Positions 1 to 12,066 of a stretch of 64,000 nucleotides of DNA are shown piece by piece. This DNA is from Saururus chinensis. Taxonomy: Eukaryota; Streptophyta; Magnoliopsida; Piperales; Saururaceae. Numbering within the stretch: position 1 is the stretch's first letter; every line of letters starts with the position of its first letter. The notes beneath the pieces are model-generated. The model did not search any database, was not told the DNA's origin, and saw only the letters and a program-made list of their open reading frames with translations. The stretch spans positions 5,570,968 to 5,634,967 of the forward strand of contig CP141141.1 of NCBI GenBank assembly GCA_035235625.1, given 5' to 3'. A program made the position numbers and the translations under genes.

Positions 1-3000
1 CTGCACCACAAGCAAAGTCTCCGACCCCAAAAATAGTGGGCTCAAATGCTACAGACAACAGTGCCACTATATCGAATACCCCTCTAGTTGACCAGGAACT
101 ACTGGAGAGTTTCTGATAAGCGATAGACGTGGAAGAGCATGATGAGCAGCATAAGGACATGGAGGAGGTTGCTTTGGTGCCACACAACTATCTTGATATA
201 CATATAGTGTTCCATATGGAGATTCAATGGGTTGAAGATCAGAAGACCATGCAAGATTTTATGGAGCACCCACACAAGGAATGGTTCATGGTGACGCTTC
301 TCTACATTGACTACGTGTCTCAGCTTCGGCAAGAGTGCATAACGAATGAGGTAATATTGTATTCTTGAACATAAATTTTATTACATAGCATGTTATTATT
401 CACACAATATGTGAAAGTTGCAAAGGCCACTTCTATTTATCGCTTTATTGATAATATGAAATGTCCACATATCTTTGTATAAATAGCACACTAAGTTTCA
501 AAAGATATTATTGTTTATCTCTATTGTATTTGGGATTACACGACATAATTTACATCATGTTATCAAATACATGGTATATTCACATGTCATGTTTTTATTG
601 GCACAACGCATTGTTCATCATATTATGACTAATACGATTATTTTGTTGATGATTCTAGGCCATCGACGTCTTTTGCCAACTTCTAGAGGAGTGCAATGCT
701 AGAAATCCCAGCCTTTTCCCAACTATTTGTGGGAAGTTCGCAATCTAGCACTTTTAGAACATTGGGCATAGCATGGCCTGGAGGAGAAGCTCCCCAAAAT
801 CATTGGCAACTTGATGAGGAGGCTGAATGTTAACACCGAGAGTGGTTTCATTCCAATGTATGTCACTAGACTTTTTTTTTTGCTAATTGTCTGATGCAGG
901 GAGAAGAGGTTTAGGTAGTATAACCCACTAAAGGGTGACCAATCACCACATTGCAGAGGTGGGCCACATTAGGAAATGTGTTACCCATGAAATGGAGAGG
1001 GTCCTGCAAATAAATGGTGCAACAAAGTGGCCAATGATGAAGATCAACAAATGCCCATATCACCAATGAAGAATGTGGTATGTTCATCTTGTAGTATATA
1101 GTGAAGCTAGCCGGAGGAGTCCTTAAGCCAAATTTTACCAATGCATAGACCACAAATTTGGTCAGGCCTTAGATTTGTGCGGCAATTCTTTTGGAGCGAA
1201 TCGATCTAGAATTCGTTCAAGAAGTGAATGTATTGTAATAAGGCAATACACAATATACAATCTATACACAAAAAATACATAATTTGTAAATACTCAATTG
1301 TTACTTACAATACACAATTTATAAATAGACATTATTTTTTTTATTCCATATCATGCAATCATCTATGTGAATTGACTTTAATCATGTAATTGATAACATG
1401 ACTTACATATGTTTCTTGTTTGAACGTTTCACTTAGTGTAAGCAGTCTGACACATATATGTAAGTCATGTTACTAATTACATGAATATGTGTTTAGTCGT
1501 TTAAGTTGGATGAAGGCTCGTGTAAGTAATGATACGCCAAGGGTTAAGTCATGCCATTGTTAAGTCGATTTGGGTAATATCGTGTATCCGACCAGACGAC
1601 CTCTATTAATATTGTGCCATATTATTGTGATGAGTGTGCCTTTGAATCCATGACTAGAAGATTATCGTATCACGAATAAGGCGAAAAGAATGAGCATGCA
1701 CACAAAAAAACAAGGTCGACAACTGTGTATGGAGAAAAAGATCAAATTTTTATTAATATTTTTTTACATAACAGTAGTCCATTACGATGATATTATTCTT
1801 TATAGAAACTAAAAACAAAAAAACAAAAAATCCCACAATCCACCATGATTTGCGTTCCCCTTCCATGCTTCATTTGTAAGTTTCTGCATTTGTCTCTTAG
1901 AGATCGTCCACCACCAACTCCAAGGGAGAGATAAAACATAGTCAATGCAATAATAAAAATTTTATGCAAAATTTCTACATGATAACATACACCAACTATC
2001 TCTATGTCCCAAGAACATGGAGACGGATGGTATTCGATCTGTCCCAAGCATTATCCCAGTAGTCTAACCAGAGATCCGGATTTATAATGACCAATTTGAG
2101 TGGAGTTGTGGGATATTGGAAACAGATGTGTGTTTAATGCCCTCGAATTGGAAATAGAATGACTCTTTGGAAACTGAGTGACCCTTCAAAAATTGAGCAT
2201 TCATTTAATGGTATTATTGTGCTATTGATATTACAACATCAAGTATATCATGTCATTAGTGACACACAATGCTGAAAAAATATTATTTTATTAAATAGAC
2301 TCGACTATTATGTTTAGATTCCCTTTCGTGTAATCTATGAAAGCCTATCGTGTTTGATAACATGACTCATGTATGTGTCGTTAATGTAAGATTTATATCA
2401 TGTAATCAACTACTAGATCATGTTCAGTTGTCTCAGTCGTATGATAGTTCATGTAAGCAACAACACGCCAGGGGTTATGTCATGTCATCGTTAACTTGAT
2501 CTTTATTGACATCGTGTAAGTAAGAACACGATTGGTCCTTTAGTTGTGTATTTGATTAGATGACCTATATATTTGTCGTGTCCATATTCTTCTGATTAGC
2601 GTGCCATGAAACCACGACTATCAAATACTTGCGTCACAAAAAACGCTATAAAAATGATTATGTTAAAAATGAGTACCGGAAGACAATTGTGTTTGGGAAA
2701 AAAAGATCTAACTTTTATTAATAATTTTCTTCACATAACAGTACTCCATTACATGCAAAATACTCATCTTCACAAAACTTAAAAAAATTTAAAAAATCCC
2801 TCAATTGACCACCATCTATATTCTCCTTCCACTCTCTGTCCATTAGATTCTCCAACTCCAAATAAGAGAGAAAAAATAGTCAATATAATATAAAAAAATT
2901 AATGGAAGTTTTGACATAAGAACATATACCAACTGTGTCTACGACCACAGCCTTGTTAGCCATAAAAATGTGATTAGACAATCGGGACATGGAAATTACA

Positions 3001-3669
3001 CCGAAGTAGGAATTGTCTTCCCCAGCAGTGGTTGAGGACCGAACGAGTTTACTCATCAGCCAATTGGGGTCAACGAATTCAAGGTTGGGCATAACTTCAA
3101 TGGCCAGATCAGCCCGCACTTTATTCCGTGGGCTAACCATGCTATGCTCGTGGAGACAGTGCTCAATACATCCCGACCAAAAACCCGACAATCTTTAGAT
3201 AGTCTCCCGATTCGCGTCTTGATATACGGAGGTCCAGATTTATAATGGCCAATTCAAGTCGAGTACAATGTCAAAAATTGGAAATGGATGCGTGATTAAT
3301 GCTTGCGAATTGGAAACATATGCATGTTTAATGGTAGCAAAACAGTTTGACTCTTCGAAAACGGAGTGATGCTTCGGAAATTGTTTGTTAATTTAATGTT
3401 ACTGCTGTGTTATCGATATTATGATGTTAAAGGATCAAGTGTAATTGGTGACACACAATGCAGAAAAAACATTACATTCATTGAATCTCTTATCATGTAA
3501 TTGGTATCACGTTCAACCTTTTACCATGTTATCAGTTACATGATATGTATACAATGTAGAATATTTACAAAAAAACAAAATAACGTATTATTGACAACAC
3601 AATTAGATAGTAGAGCGTGTAGCTCAGTACATGACTATACAATGGCATTTCCTCTAGTTATCTAAAGAA
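1..3669. other. AT-rich, decayed repeat DNA without a recognisable gene
   Basis: No reading frame in this stretch has a family signature I recognise. Short open frames exist on both strands (for example 129-368 plus and 2880-3191 minus) but they are not conserved between the two copies of the tandem duplication that fills 1320-3540. The MuDR fragment that follows at 3670 suggests that part of this DNA may be the interior of a large, decayed Mutator-like element, but no terminal inverted repeat was found. That link is inference. Confidence 0.5.
1320..3540. repeat. Degenerate tandem duplication, two units of about 1 kb
   Basis: Two successive blocks share the same order of words. The segment near 1500-1690 (cgtgtaagtaatgatacgcc, then a run ending in a cgaataaggcg-like word) recurs near 2445-2650. 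The segment 1738-1790 (ttttattaatattttttt, then cataacagtagtccattac) recurs at 2704-2755. The segment 2070-2240 (ggatttataatgaccaattt) recurs at 3230-3440, followed in both by gtgacacacaatgc. The second unit is longer because it holds about 250 bp (roughly 2945-3205) absent from the first. The spacing between matching words changes from about 960 to about 1160 bp across that extra segment. Confidence 0.7.
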
Positions 3670-4710
3670 AGGGGGTGGAAAAGGAAACCTCATTCGGTGT
3701 TCCCTTGCGGAATGTTGTTTTCCTACTCTATTGGTTGCTCTCCTTCGGGTTAGAGTTGGACCATTTACCACATTTGGGGGTTCCTCTTGTGCACTGGTAC
3801 ATCGTTTGCGGGTGTGATCCAACTACTCGCATGCACCACATTTTTGTAGGGCTTTGACCTTTGGTTGAGAGTCTATCCGATTTTTTCGTGGATGCCCCCG
3901 CTGCTTGAGTGGGATAGGTGGGTTAAATGTTGGTAGAACTCCAGTCGGTACCCACTTGTGCCTATCTATTATTGGGTATACGGTTCTCGATATGTCAATT
4001 TATATGTTTATGTAGAGTACCATTTTTGGTAGTGGTTAGACTCAAAGAAGTGTCTGTGATTAATTGTTGTGATTGCATGTTTACATGGTATTCCTAGATG
4101 TTGAAATATTTTGCATGTGCAGCTACGTTCAACCAGATTCTCAATGTCTTGTTCAATACATATCGTGTAAATGAGGACACGATAAATGATCGATGTTGTG
4201 TTACCGCATACATGACCTGTAATGCTAACCATACGATCGTGTAATTATAATAGATAAATTTACATGATATGGACAATAATGTATACACGTACACACTATA
4301 TGGACAATAATGTATAAACATATTTTACCTGGTGATATAGCGAGTTAACCTGGAATTCATACATTGACACCGGCAATACATGCACATTCCTTGCTTCTTC
4401 TCGTCTATTTTTTATGTGTATAAGGGCAAATAGGATTATCTCTTTAGTCATATTCTGTCAATTTGTCCGACGTTTCTCAAATAATGTGATTGTGTGCTTC
4501 CTTGTATACTCAATTAACCAAGTTATAGGCATCAACCTGACTTTTTTGAACATTGCATTGACACTTTTAGACCTATTTGAGTTGAAGGTTCCATATCTTT
4601 TTCCTAAAAATGCGACATTGCCCTAGTGCCACAAACCTATCTTATTTAGCTAAGTAAATGCTTCAGGATTATGTTCTTTAATGTTGTTCATTGTTTCATC
4701 ATACATATTC
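3670..4710 (-). mobile_element. MuDR/Mutator-type transposase fragment (C-terminal part, SWIM finger)
   Basis: Read on the minus strand from 4710 downward, broken frames show a typical MULE order. First come words around NPEAFTYLAK and RYGTFNSNRSKSVNA (the region just after the catalytic core, where the family has a GRRYG...SN..ES motif), then ITWLIEYTRKH. A SWIM zinc finger follows at about 4030-4140 with the pattern CTCKIFQHLGIPCKHAI (CxC...CxH). Between 3670 and 3960 lies a basic, Cys-containing tail. The catalytic DDE part is missing. The fragment stops exactly at 4710, where the long LTR begins, so that insertion probably cut the transposon. Several frame changes make it a pseudogene. 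It is a DNA transposon relic, not a host FAR1-type gene, because the frames are heavily broken. Confidence 0.75.
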
Positions 4711-6960
4711 TGTAACGACCTGGATTTTTAAAACCCTTTTTAAATAAAGAATATGTGATAAATCATGATAAATTTTATTCTTTCTTAAATACAAACAAAT
4801 CATTCAATTAATTATCTAGGTCATGATAACTAGGGTTTACAAATACAAATATCAAAACTTATGATATTATTACATTTATTAAATTTTGATAAATAGTCGG
4901 TTAACCCTTGCAAGTTGGTTATTTGTCTGAAAATAAATAAGTAAAGGCTCTCACGCCAATAATTAAAAATTACTTACAAAATTGCAGAAGTAAGAAACTA
5001 GATATCACTAGTGCAATGTCGTCCTTTATCACCCACAGATGTCTTGATCTTACTATGTCCTCATCTAAAGAACCTGCAACCAAACAAGTACAAACAACAA
5101 TAGAACATCTCATCCTCTTGGTAAAAATCTCCTCTTGCTAAAAAATATGTCTCTCATTGTGTCCGAAGGTGGCAGACATCACCTCCCTTTAATCGGGGAA
5201 GTTTCTCTCTTTGCAGCCTGAAGGTGGTAGACATAACCTCCCCTAAACCCGGGATATTTCTCTCTTTGTAGCCCGAAAGTAGCGGACACCACCTCCCCTT
5301 AACCCAAGACATTTCTATCAATCTAAACGAAGAAAATTGGAATTAAAATAACTCAAAAATAGGAGAAAACCTCCATATCTTGACTTTATTCACATTAGAG
5401 CTCTCAAATTATGAAACCAGCATCGCCACGACGTCTGACACATTTGATTCAGGTAAGAACACCTTTTGAATGACTTAAATCGGACTTAAAATGACTCAAG
5501 AACTCTCAAATCAAGAAATTAACCTTGCCATGATGTCTAGCACATTTGATTTAGCTAAGGATGCTTCTTAAACAACTTGAATCAGACTTAGAATGAGTGA
5601 AAAACAACAAAAAGATGTTCCCGGACGTGTCTCCCAATTTGAAAAACCGGAAATGAACGCTATTTATAGAGAAAATGCGTTGGCACACGTCTGACGCATG
5701 TCAATGTTGGTGCATGCGGCACATCAGTCTTATCTGACATGTCACCACATGGTGTGTGAGGCTCCCGTGATGAATCTTTATTATTTTATTTTCTTATTTT
5801 TAAAATTTTTAAAATGTGATAACTTCTTACTCTGAAGTCAGAATTGTACGTTCTTAGTATCGATAGACTCTTATCAACGAGCGTTTTGAAGCTAGGCCCC
5901 ACTTGGGTAACTGCCTATACTTTTCAAGTGCGTTTTGCCCATGTGGTATGTTTCCTTAGGTTTAAACTTTTGCTTCCGACCTCCGTTTATTGGGTTTTTT
6001 GATTCGTTAGGCTTGTTACTTCGAGTTCTACTCATATATAAGGATTTCGTCTGTTAAAACCCCCAAAAACTTATCCAAAATTTCTATAATTACCCTTAAC
6101 CCCTTGAGTTAGACGTAATAGAAAAATGAGTCGCTACATTCTTCCCTTCTTAAATGAATTGTTTACAATTCACCGAAAAAAACTCTTCAAAATACATCAA
6201 AATCAGAACAATATATGATAGTAAATCAGATTACCAATCATAAGCAGAATATGATAGTTAAAATCGGATAACTCATTCATGAACAAAATCTCATAATTTA
6301 GCATTGGATAAAATATTTATAAACAAATCTGATAATTTATGATCGGATAAAACACTTTAAACAAAATTTAATTATTAATCAGATAAATCATATCATACAA
6401 AATCCAATTATGAAGTTTAAAATTGGAAAAAATATTTTTCATAATCAAAATAGACCAGACTAAATCAGAGCAATGCTAATTAGAGCAGAGTGGACATATC
6501 AGTTGGGAAATAGATATAGAAAGTTTCGAAATTAAATCATTCGATAGATCACACATTCAAAATCTAATAATTTAAGATCAAATAATAGAATCAAATTATT
6601 ATTTTAAAATTAGATAAAATAATTTTAAAATAATAATATAGCAAACATATTAGAAGTCATAATACCGAATGACGTTCCCCCTCGATACTCATAGGGCAAC
6701 GGTTTATCATAAATTAGCCTACATCATATAGGCGAATTTGGTTTACATATATATATGTTTTTCTAATGTTGGGATAATGTTCACTCAAGGCAACACGGTA
6801 GGTGAAAGAACATTTTAGGAAAAAGTTACAGTTCCGTTGTTTTAAGTAGATGTCTAGAACCGAGTAATCATGAGGAAACGAAACCTAACTCTTAATGGGG
6901 AAGAGTTTTTCCAACGCTAATTTATACACCTTCAATTTTAAACATTTAACGATTTTTCAT
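4711..6960 (-). mobile_element. Ty3/gypsy Tekay/Del-type LTR (copy A, 4711-6138) with short internal remnant
   Basis: The LTR has ends TGTAACGACC at 4711 and GTCGCTACA at 6138, forming the short inverted repeat usual for this family, and a TATA-like tatttatagag near 5652 (read here on the plus strand, palindromic in character). Its right part matches copies B and D (the ccgacctccgtttattgggt-type block and the accccttgagttagacgtaat-type block before the end). Directly outside the right end is ttcttcccttctt, a purine tract on the minus strand, which fits a polypurine tract just before a minus-strand 3' LTR. So this copy probably kept part of an internal region, an AT-rich stretch to about 6960 with degenerate cggataaaatattta repeats. 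No 5-bp target duplication flanks the LTR, as expected if it is not solo. It is an old fossil. Confidence 0.6.
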
Positions 6961-6981
6961 GCGTAACTTACGTTGTGCTTA

Positions 6982-7326
6982 TTATTGGGAACATAAAAAC
7001 CCTTCCTTGGACCATACAGTGTATGCCCTCACCGGACATGTTCTCTCCCCTCTATGCAGCCCAAGGGAGCATCCTGATTCTTGGGGAGTCGAAACACCTA
7101 CATGCCTGAGTTCTGGTCTTCCTGGAACTTCTTGGAACAGGCCAATGATCAGGGAGCCCCATATTACATCACCCATGGCCACTGCTACATCTGCCGCGAT
7201 TAGTGCCACCTCACAAGCACCACCCCCCAAGGCCATTCCTGCTACGGCTCCTATTAAGATGTCCACCTTTAGTGCTACTTTTGTGTCATGACAGAAACAA
7301 GCGCCATTACAATCGACAATCATCAC
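6982..7326 (-). CDS. Hypothetical open frame with one hydrophobic segment, doubtful
   Basis: A 114-codon open frame on the minus strand, in a patch richer in GC than its surroundings. About residues 20-65 are strongly hydrophobic and Ala/Gly/Val-rich (around DILIGAVAGMALGGG and GSLIIGLFQ), and the C-terminal half has Cys, Arg and Ser. I do not recognise the family. A 110-codon frame on the opposite strand (6959-7291) overlaps it almost completely, so at most one is real. No promoter, intron signals or neighbours support it. It may be an exon of a decayed gene or chance. Confidence 0.2.
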   Translation of the reverse strand: MMIVDCNGACFCHDTKVALKVDILIGAVAGMALGGGACEVALIAADVAVAMGDVIWGSLIIGLFQEVPGRPELRHVGVSTPQESGCSLGLHRGERTCPVRAYTVWSKEGFLCSQ

Positions 7327-7589
7327 TATGTTTCAAAAACATTGGTGATCCAAGACTGTTGCTAAGAGCTTGGGAAGTTGCTAGCCACGGTGAGATCCTT
7401 AGATTGGCATGGCGCGATCAAGGAGATGAAGATGAGCTTACTGGAGCTGTCGGGCTTTACAGGCTCGGGCTCTAATTATACAAGGGCGGGCCCGAACCCG
7501 GTCTTTTTGCCAGCCCTAGATGTGATAATACGTGTTCTCAATTTGGTTGCGGGGTTAAAAAAGATGACATAACAAATTGTAAAGATTCC

Positions 7590-7744
7590 TGCTCTTTATG
7601 CCTAATGATCCTTCAAAACTGCCCATAAGTAATAACGAAGCTTAACGACACTATTTATTAGCATCCTGATGCATCGTACACTCAGTACTCCATTACAACA
7701 ACCAAGACAATGAAGAGAATAATTGAGCACCAACTCAAACCCTT
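7590..7744 (-). other. 3' flank of UGT copy 1, shared with UGT copy 2
   Basis: This segment matches 34192-34350 downstream of the second UGT gene (atgcctaatgatc, then taacgaagcttaacgac, then caatgaagaga). It therefore marks the left edge of the duplicated unit. On the minus strand it contains gctaataaata near 7650-7660, a plausible polyadenylation signal about 90 bp past the stop codon. Confidence 0.7.
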
Positions 7745-9178
7745 CTAACCAACTGTGTAAATGACTTTCTCCATGTTCTCCACAAAGTCGGCCATGAACT
7801 TCCGGTGAATCTCCCCATCTCGGAAAAACTCCATCCACTTCTTGTGGTTTGACCTCACCGACTCCCCCGTCTCGTCCTCGGCCGCCCTCGGTCCCATCAC
7901 GGCCTCCACCGCCTCACGGACGTCCTCTTTTCCGAAGTGACCATCCTCATCCCTCCTCCTCACCTCCACGCCGGCCTTCATGTCTTGGCTCACCAACCTT
8001 GCATTCATGTACTGGTCGCCTCTCAGGGGCAGCAGGACCAGCTGACAGTCTTGGACCAGACCCTCGGCCACGGAGCTAAAGCCGGCGTGGTTCACAAAGC
8101 AGCCCACGCTCGGGTGGGCCAGAATCAGCTGCTGCTGGACCCACCCGGTCCGGACCGCACCCCTGTCCTCCACCCTCTCCTCAAACCCTTCCGGTAGAGC
8201 CTCCTTCAACTTGGTGGAATCACTATCCTTCTCCTCGAAATTCAGCACAATAATGAAGGGCATTTTCGTCATTTCGAGCCCCAGTAAGAGCTCCTTGATC
8301 TGCTCGTCCCTCAAGAAAGTCTCGCTACCGAAGGAGCAGAAGATGACGGACTTATCCGGAAACCGGTTCAGCCACTCCGACCAGACTGGATCTAGCTCCT
8401 CTTTTGGCTGTTCGGGAACAACCGGGCCGGCGAGAAGGACCGGTTTTCCTAACTGGGCCTCGATATAGTTGATGTACTTGGCCTCCATTTCCCGGCAACT
8501 CTTGAAAACCACCGCCGTAGCGGCCAGCTCGCAGCGAGCTACCCGGTCATAGACGCTCGGCCCACCAAACTCCTTGAACACGTAAAGGAAGTCCCGGGCC
8601 TCAAACGTCCTCATACCTCCCGCCGCCAGCCCAGGTGGTGGCCTCTTCATCTCCTCCACCGCTGGGGCGGCTGCAACGGGGGGCATCCTTTCCGGGGACA
8701 TGATATAAGCACCAGATATGGCACTGAACACGGAGAAGAAGAACGATTTGATTCCCAGCTGCACCGCAATGTGTGGGAGCCAGTTATGGCAGAAGTCGAA
8801 GAAGACGGCGTGCGGTCGAAGCTCTGCGAGGAGGGCCTCGATGTCAGGAGACATCTTGTCCACCGCCAGCTTAAGGAGCTCGGCCATGGCAGGGGTCATC
8901 TCGGCCGTTGACTCAGCGTCCGGTGAGAGACCATCAACTGGCGGGATACGAACGGCAACAACAGAGATGGGATTTTCCGGGGGCGACTTGAGGGCGGCAC
9001 TAATGCGCTGGATGTTGCCGGGGGCGGAGAGGAAGGTGACCCTGATGCCAGCACCAGCGAGCTTGTTGGACAACTGGACAAACGGGCTAATGTGGCCGAA
9101 GCCGAACCAGGGGAGCATGGCGACGTGGAGCCGGGGATCTACCTCGGCGCCGGTCCATCCGACCGTCTTCTTTTCCAT
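7745..9178 (-). CDS. UDP-glycosyltransferase, UGT79/UGT91-like, copy 1
   Basis: A 477-residue, intronless family 1 glycosyltransferase that should move a sugar from a UDP-sugar to a small acceptor in the cytosol. The N-terminal acceptor domain has His18 (in RLHVAMLPW) and Asp128 (in FFDFCHNW), the usual catalytic pair. The PSPG sugar-donor box runs from Trp346 to Gln389, beginning WVQQQLILAHPSVGC and ending LLPLRGDQ. The GDQYMNARL...KAGVEV continuation with RRRDEDGHFGKED is typical of the UGT79/91 branch, whose known members often add a second sugar to a flavonoid or anthocyanin glycoside. The actual acceptor cannot be read from sequence. I chose the start at 9178 (MEKKTVGWTG) because copy 2 shares it; in-frame ATGs further out (9181, 9262) are not shared in context. 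No break is seen. The length is normal for the family. Confidence 0.93.
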   Translation of the reverse strand: MEKKTVGWTGAEVDPRLHVAMLPWFGFGHISPFVQLSNKLAGAGIRVTFLSAPGNIQRISAALKSPPENPISVVAVRIPPVDGLSPDAESTAEMTPAMAELLKLAVDKMSPDIEALLAELRPHAVFFDFCHNWLPHIAVQLGIKSFFFSVFSAISGAYIMSPERMPPVAAAPAVEEMKRPPPGLAAGGMRTFEARDFLYVFKEFGGPSVYDRVARCELAATAVVFKSCREMEAKYINYIEAQLGKPVLLAGPVVPEQPKEELDPVWSEWLNRFPDKSVIFCSFGSETFLRDEQIKELLLGLEMTKMPFIIVLNFEEKDSDSTKLKEALPEGFEERVEDRGAVRTGWVQQQLILAHPSVGCFVNHAGFSSVAEGLVQDCQLVLLPLRGDQYMNARLVSQDMKAGVEVRRRDEDGHFGKEDVREAVEAVMGPRAAEDETGESVRSNHKKWMEFFRDGEIHRKFMADFVENMEKVIYTVG

Positions 9179-9555
9179 CATAGAAACTTGCTCTGATTGG
9201 TGAAAAGGGAGAAGTTGAAGGCCGCTGAGTTTAAAAAAACACGTTGAATTATTATCCCCCATGCGCTACTAGCGATCAGTAACCGGCCACGTACGACTCA
9301 GTCAAGTATACGGTCTGCCCGGTACGACCTGCCCATTACTCTTATGTCCCATAATTTATTATTGGTCTCCGCAGACGACAAATTTTTGAGTCAGCTTCGG
9401 CGACAGTGTTTTCACCACTTAAGAAGTGACTTATAAGCAAGTTCTGATAATCCTTATAATAAGTGTTTTCACCCTAATGTCTCATATATTATACTCACGG
9501 GTTATTTTGTAATTGATAAAATTTACGGCCAACTTGGTCTGAGGCATATGCCTAA
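9179..9555. promoter_or_regulatory. Upstream region of UGT copy 1, cut by a transposon
   Basis: Between the UGT start codon (9178, minus strand) and the Harbinger-type element (9556) lie 377 bp. The first about 100 bp still resemble copy 2 (acttgctctg, then ggccgct), after which the two upstream regions diverge. Sequence matching the distal flank of copy 2 reappears only beyond the element, at about 13330-13640. I see no clear TATA box that I would defend. Confidence 0.5.
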
Positions 9556-11292
9556 GGGTCCGTTTGATTTAGCTGAATCTAAATTAAAAAAATTATCTTA
9601 ATTAACTGAAAATTTAATTATCTGATTTAGCTGAATCTGAAACTGAATTAACTAATCTGAAATTGAATCTGGAGCTGAATTTAAATCGGAATTAAGGAAC
9701 ATTTATAAATAGTCTCTTTTTTTGGTAAACATGTGAAAAACTGTAACTCACTTTTATTCAGTTTGATTCATAAATATAAATTGTAAGCATTAAAAGCTGG
9801 TTAGGACGTTCATAAATAATCAAAAACTGCAACTTAGCATTTCCAATTCATAAGTGAGCTTTCATATGGCAGATTTAGTGGCTGTTTTAAAATGTAATAA
9901 TGACAATTTTTAAGATTGCCGCTAAAAATCCATTCAAGGCCAAATGCACCCAACATTGCCATTAGTTCAATTTTGTCTCCTTTGGCAGTTATAAGGTTTC
10001 AAGTTAAATCATACATATATCCAAACAGGGCATGCATAAGAGACAAAAATTCTAAAATTATTTTTATAAATGGACAAAGAAAGTTTTATGGGTTTAGGAC
10101 ACGAGTATAAGCAAGATAATGACGTTCTATAAAATTTTAGATCACTGGAAGTCTTTAAGATCTCTGTTTCTAGTCGAAGAGTCCCTAGTGTCAAACTTTC
10201 ATATATAATCTTGTGTTTGTTACGCCAAAGGATACATTTAGCAAGCACTGAAAACAGCCCCAAATGCACCCAACATTGCCATCAGTTCAATTCTATCTGC
10301 AGCTTTGACCAAAAATTCCTGCATCAATAGTCATAAAACATATATAAAAAACACATTACAGAACTGTTTGACTAAGAGAACTATGATGGAAGTTGGAACA
10401 ATTTTATCTTCCAAATTTTTGCTACATTCAACAAAAAATGACTGGGTAATTTTCAAAATCCAGTAGCATGACACTTGTTAAGGAAGTGTATTGATAGGCC
10501 TTCACAACTACACATTAAAGATGTAATAATGTTTTATTAAATGTTCTACCCATGTATTAAAGAAATAGACACCATTTCTTTCATTACAGAAAAGTAATCA
10601 AAATGAGTGTCTCCCAAGTAAATCAACTTTGGCTAAAATTAGTTACTGACCTAAAAAATTTGCTTCAACATCAACAATAGCAAGCAACAAATAGTAGTAC
10701 CATCTCATTTAAGACATTGTCCATTTTTGCAAATTACATTTTCTTTATGATGAGGCTAAATAAGTTTACACATCATGTTTAACATTTTCAACTTGTAGAA
10801 ATCCCACACACTAACTCACAGCCCCTTGTATCTGAATTCTGAGGTTAGTTGGGAAAACACCCACGGAAGACAACTACTATTTAATCAAAACTACATTCCG
10901 TTTCAAAATTATCATAAACCCCAAAGCAAAAAGTGATATGTAAGTGAATGAAGTAAAGTCAAGTGTTTTTACAATAAATATTCTCGAGTTGGGAGTTAAA
11001 CAAGTCAGAAAGCCAACCAATATCTCACAGAAAATGTTCATTGAGGCGGTATAAGGTGAAGAAATGCACAACAAAGAAGTCTCCATGACATGAATTAAAA
11101 AAGTACATGAAAAAGCCCTGCTTTGTTTTCAATATCAGATTTCAAACCATGATAATACAAAAAGACGATGCAGACCCTTCATTGATATCACACGATAAAT
11201 TAAAATCCATAGCCAGCAGAAGCATGATGGCAATGCAAAGTGCAAACACGACTATTCATGCAACGGTCTCTACAGAGCAGAAAAGGCTTCAC

Positions 11293-11410
11293 CTTTCCTG
11301 GAGAGCGAAGAAGAGGAAAAGCCCGTGGAAGTGATGAGAAGGGGCACGAATTGGCCCAACCCAAGAGCAACCAACGTCTTCTTCGTCCAAAACTCTTTAA
11401 AGCCCGCCAT
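11293..11410 (-). pseudogene. Captured first-exon fragment of a DUF914/SLC35F-type transporter gene
   Basis: From the ATG at 11410 the minus strand reads MAGFKEFWTKKTLVALGLGQ, followed by FVPLLITSTGFSSSSLSRK. This strongly resembles the N-terminus of plant solute carrier family 35 (DUF914) membrane proteins, which begin with a similar FW(T)KKT..GLGLGQ..SLLITSTGF...SSLAR(K) block and first membrane segment. At 11292 the sequence becomes gtgaag, a plausible splice donor after the AAG codon, so the fragment looks like a genomic exon 1 end followed by intron DNA rather than a retrocopy. Only about 39 residues remain, and the rest of the transporter is not here. It lies inside the Harbinger-type element. 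Identification rests on my memory of the family. Confidence 0.65.
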
Positions 11411-12066
11411 TTCCAGAGCCCTGTTCCTCCTCCAGTCTCCAGACCAGAACACCTACAGCCTACAGAAATCCTACAGGCCACAGACCGAAAGACCCATTTA
11501 TAGGTATGGCATTCGAACTGCCCTGCGAATCGTTTATAACGAATTTGCGAACGAAACAAGTCAGAGTCTCATAGATGACTTGATGTAAAAGCATCACAAC
11601 TGTTGCACTTGAATTATTGCAAGTGCTGCATGCTGGAACCACAAAACTAATGTTTAATTATCTCATATTCCCAATCAACCAACAACCAAATGAAGACAAC
11701 AGACTCGTGTAAATATATTTTGTTACTCTATAACAGAAGCAACACCAAAGTTTTAAACAGTTACTGTTCTTTTCAAGCTTCCAACCTCCTATAAGTTTCC
11801 ACACTTAAGCATACAATCAAGCTTCTAATCCCCTAACTCCAGCAGTACAATGAGCAAATAAGGTATATCACAAGAGAAAAGATGTAAAAACCATAAAGAG
11901 ATGCTGAGCGAGTTCAACCAAACATACACAAGTTTCCTTCCATAATTATCCAAAAATGTCACCCTAAAAAACTTGGCATTCCGCTGCACTTTTATATCAC
12001 TAAGGGCCCAACTGCATAAGCATCACACTGACAAGGCGTTCAAACTAATTTCAGTCATATGGAACA

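Noticed and set aside
660-1200. Ulp1-type protease sometimes carried by large MULEs
   Set aside because: A few words looked suggestive (AIDVFCQLLEECNARNPSLF) but no catalytic His-Asp-Cys order could be found.
8718-9203. Plus-strand open frame of 161 codons, and its counterpart at 35324-35815
   Set aside because: Both are antisense shadows of the UGT genes; the true frame has the catalytic and PSPG motifs.
9179-9262. Longer UGT copy 1 protein starting at 9262 (505 codons)
   Set aside because: The extra N-terminal residues are not matched in copy 2 and the family normally starts close to the HVAM block; the shared MEKK start is better.
11200-11559. 119-codon minus-strand open frame
   Set aside because: It overlaps the DUF914-type fragment in another frame and shows no family wording.
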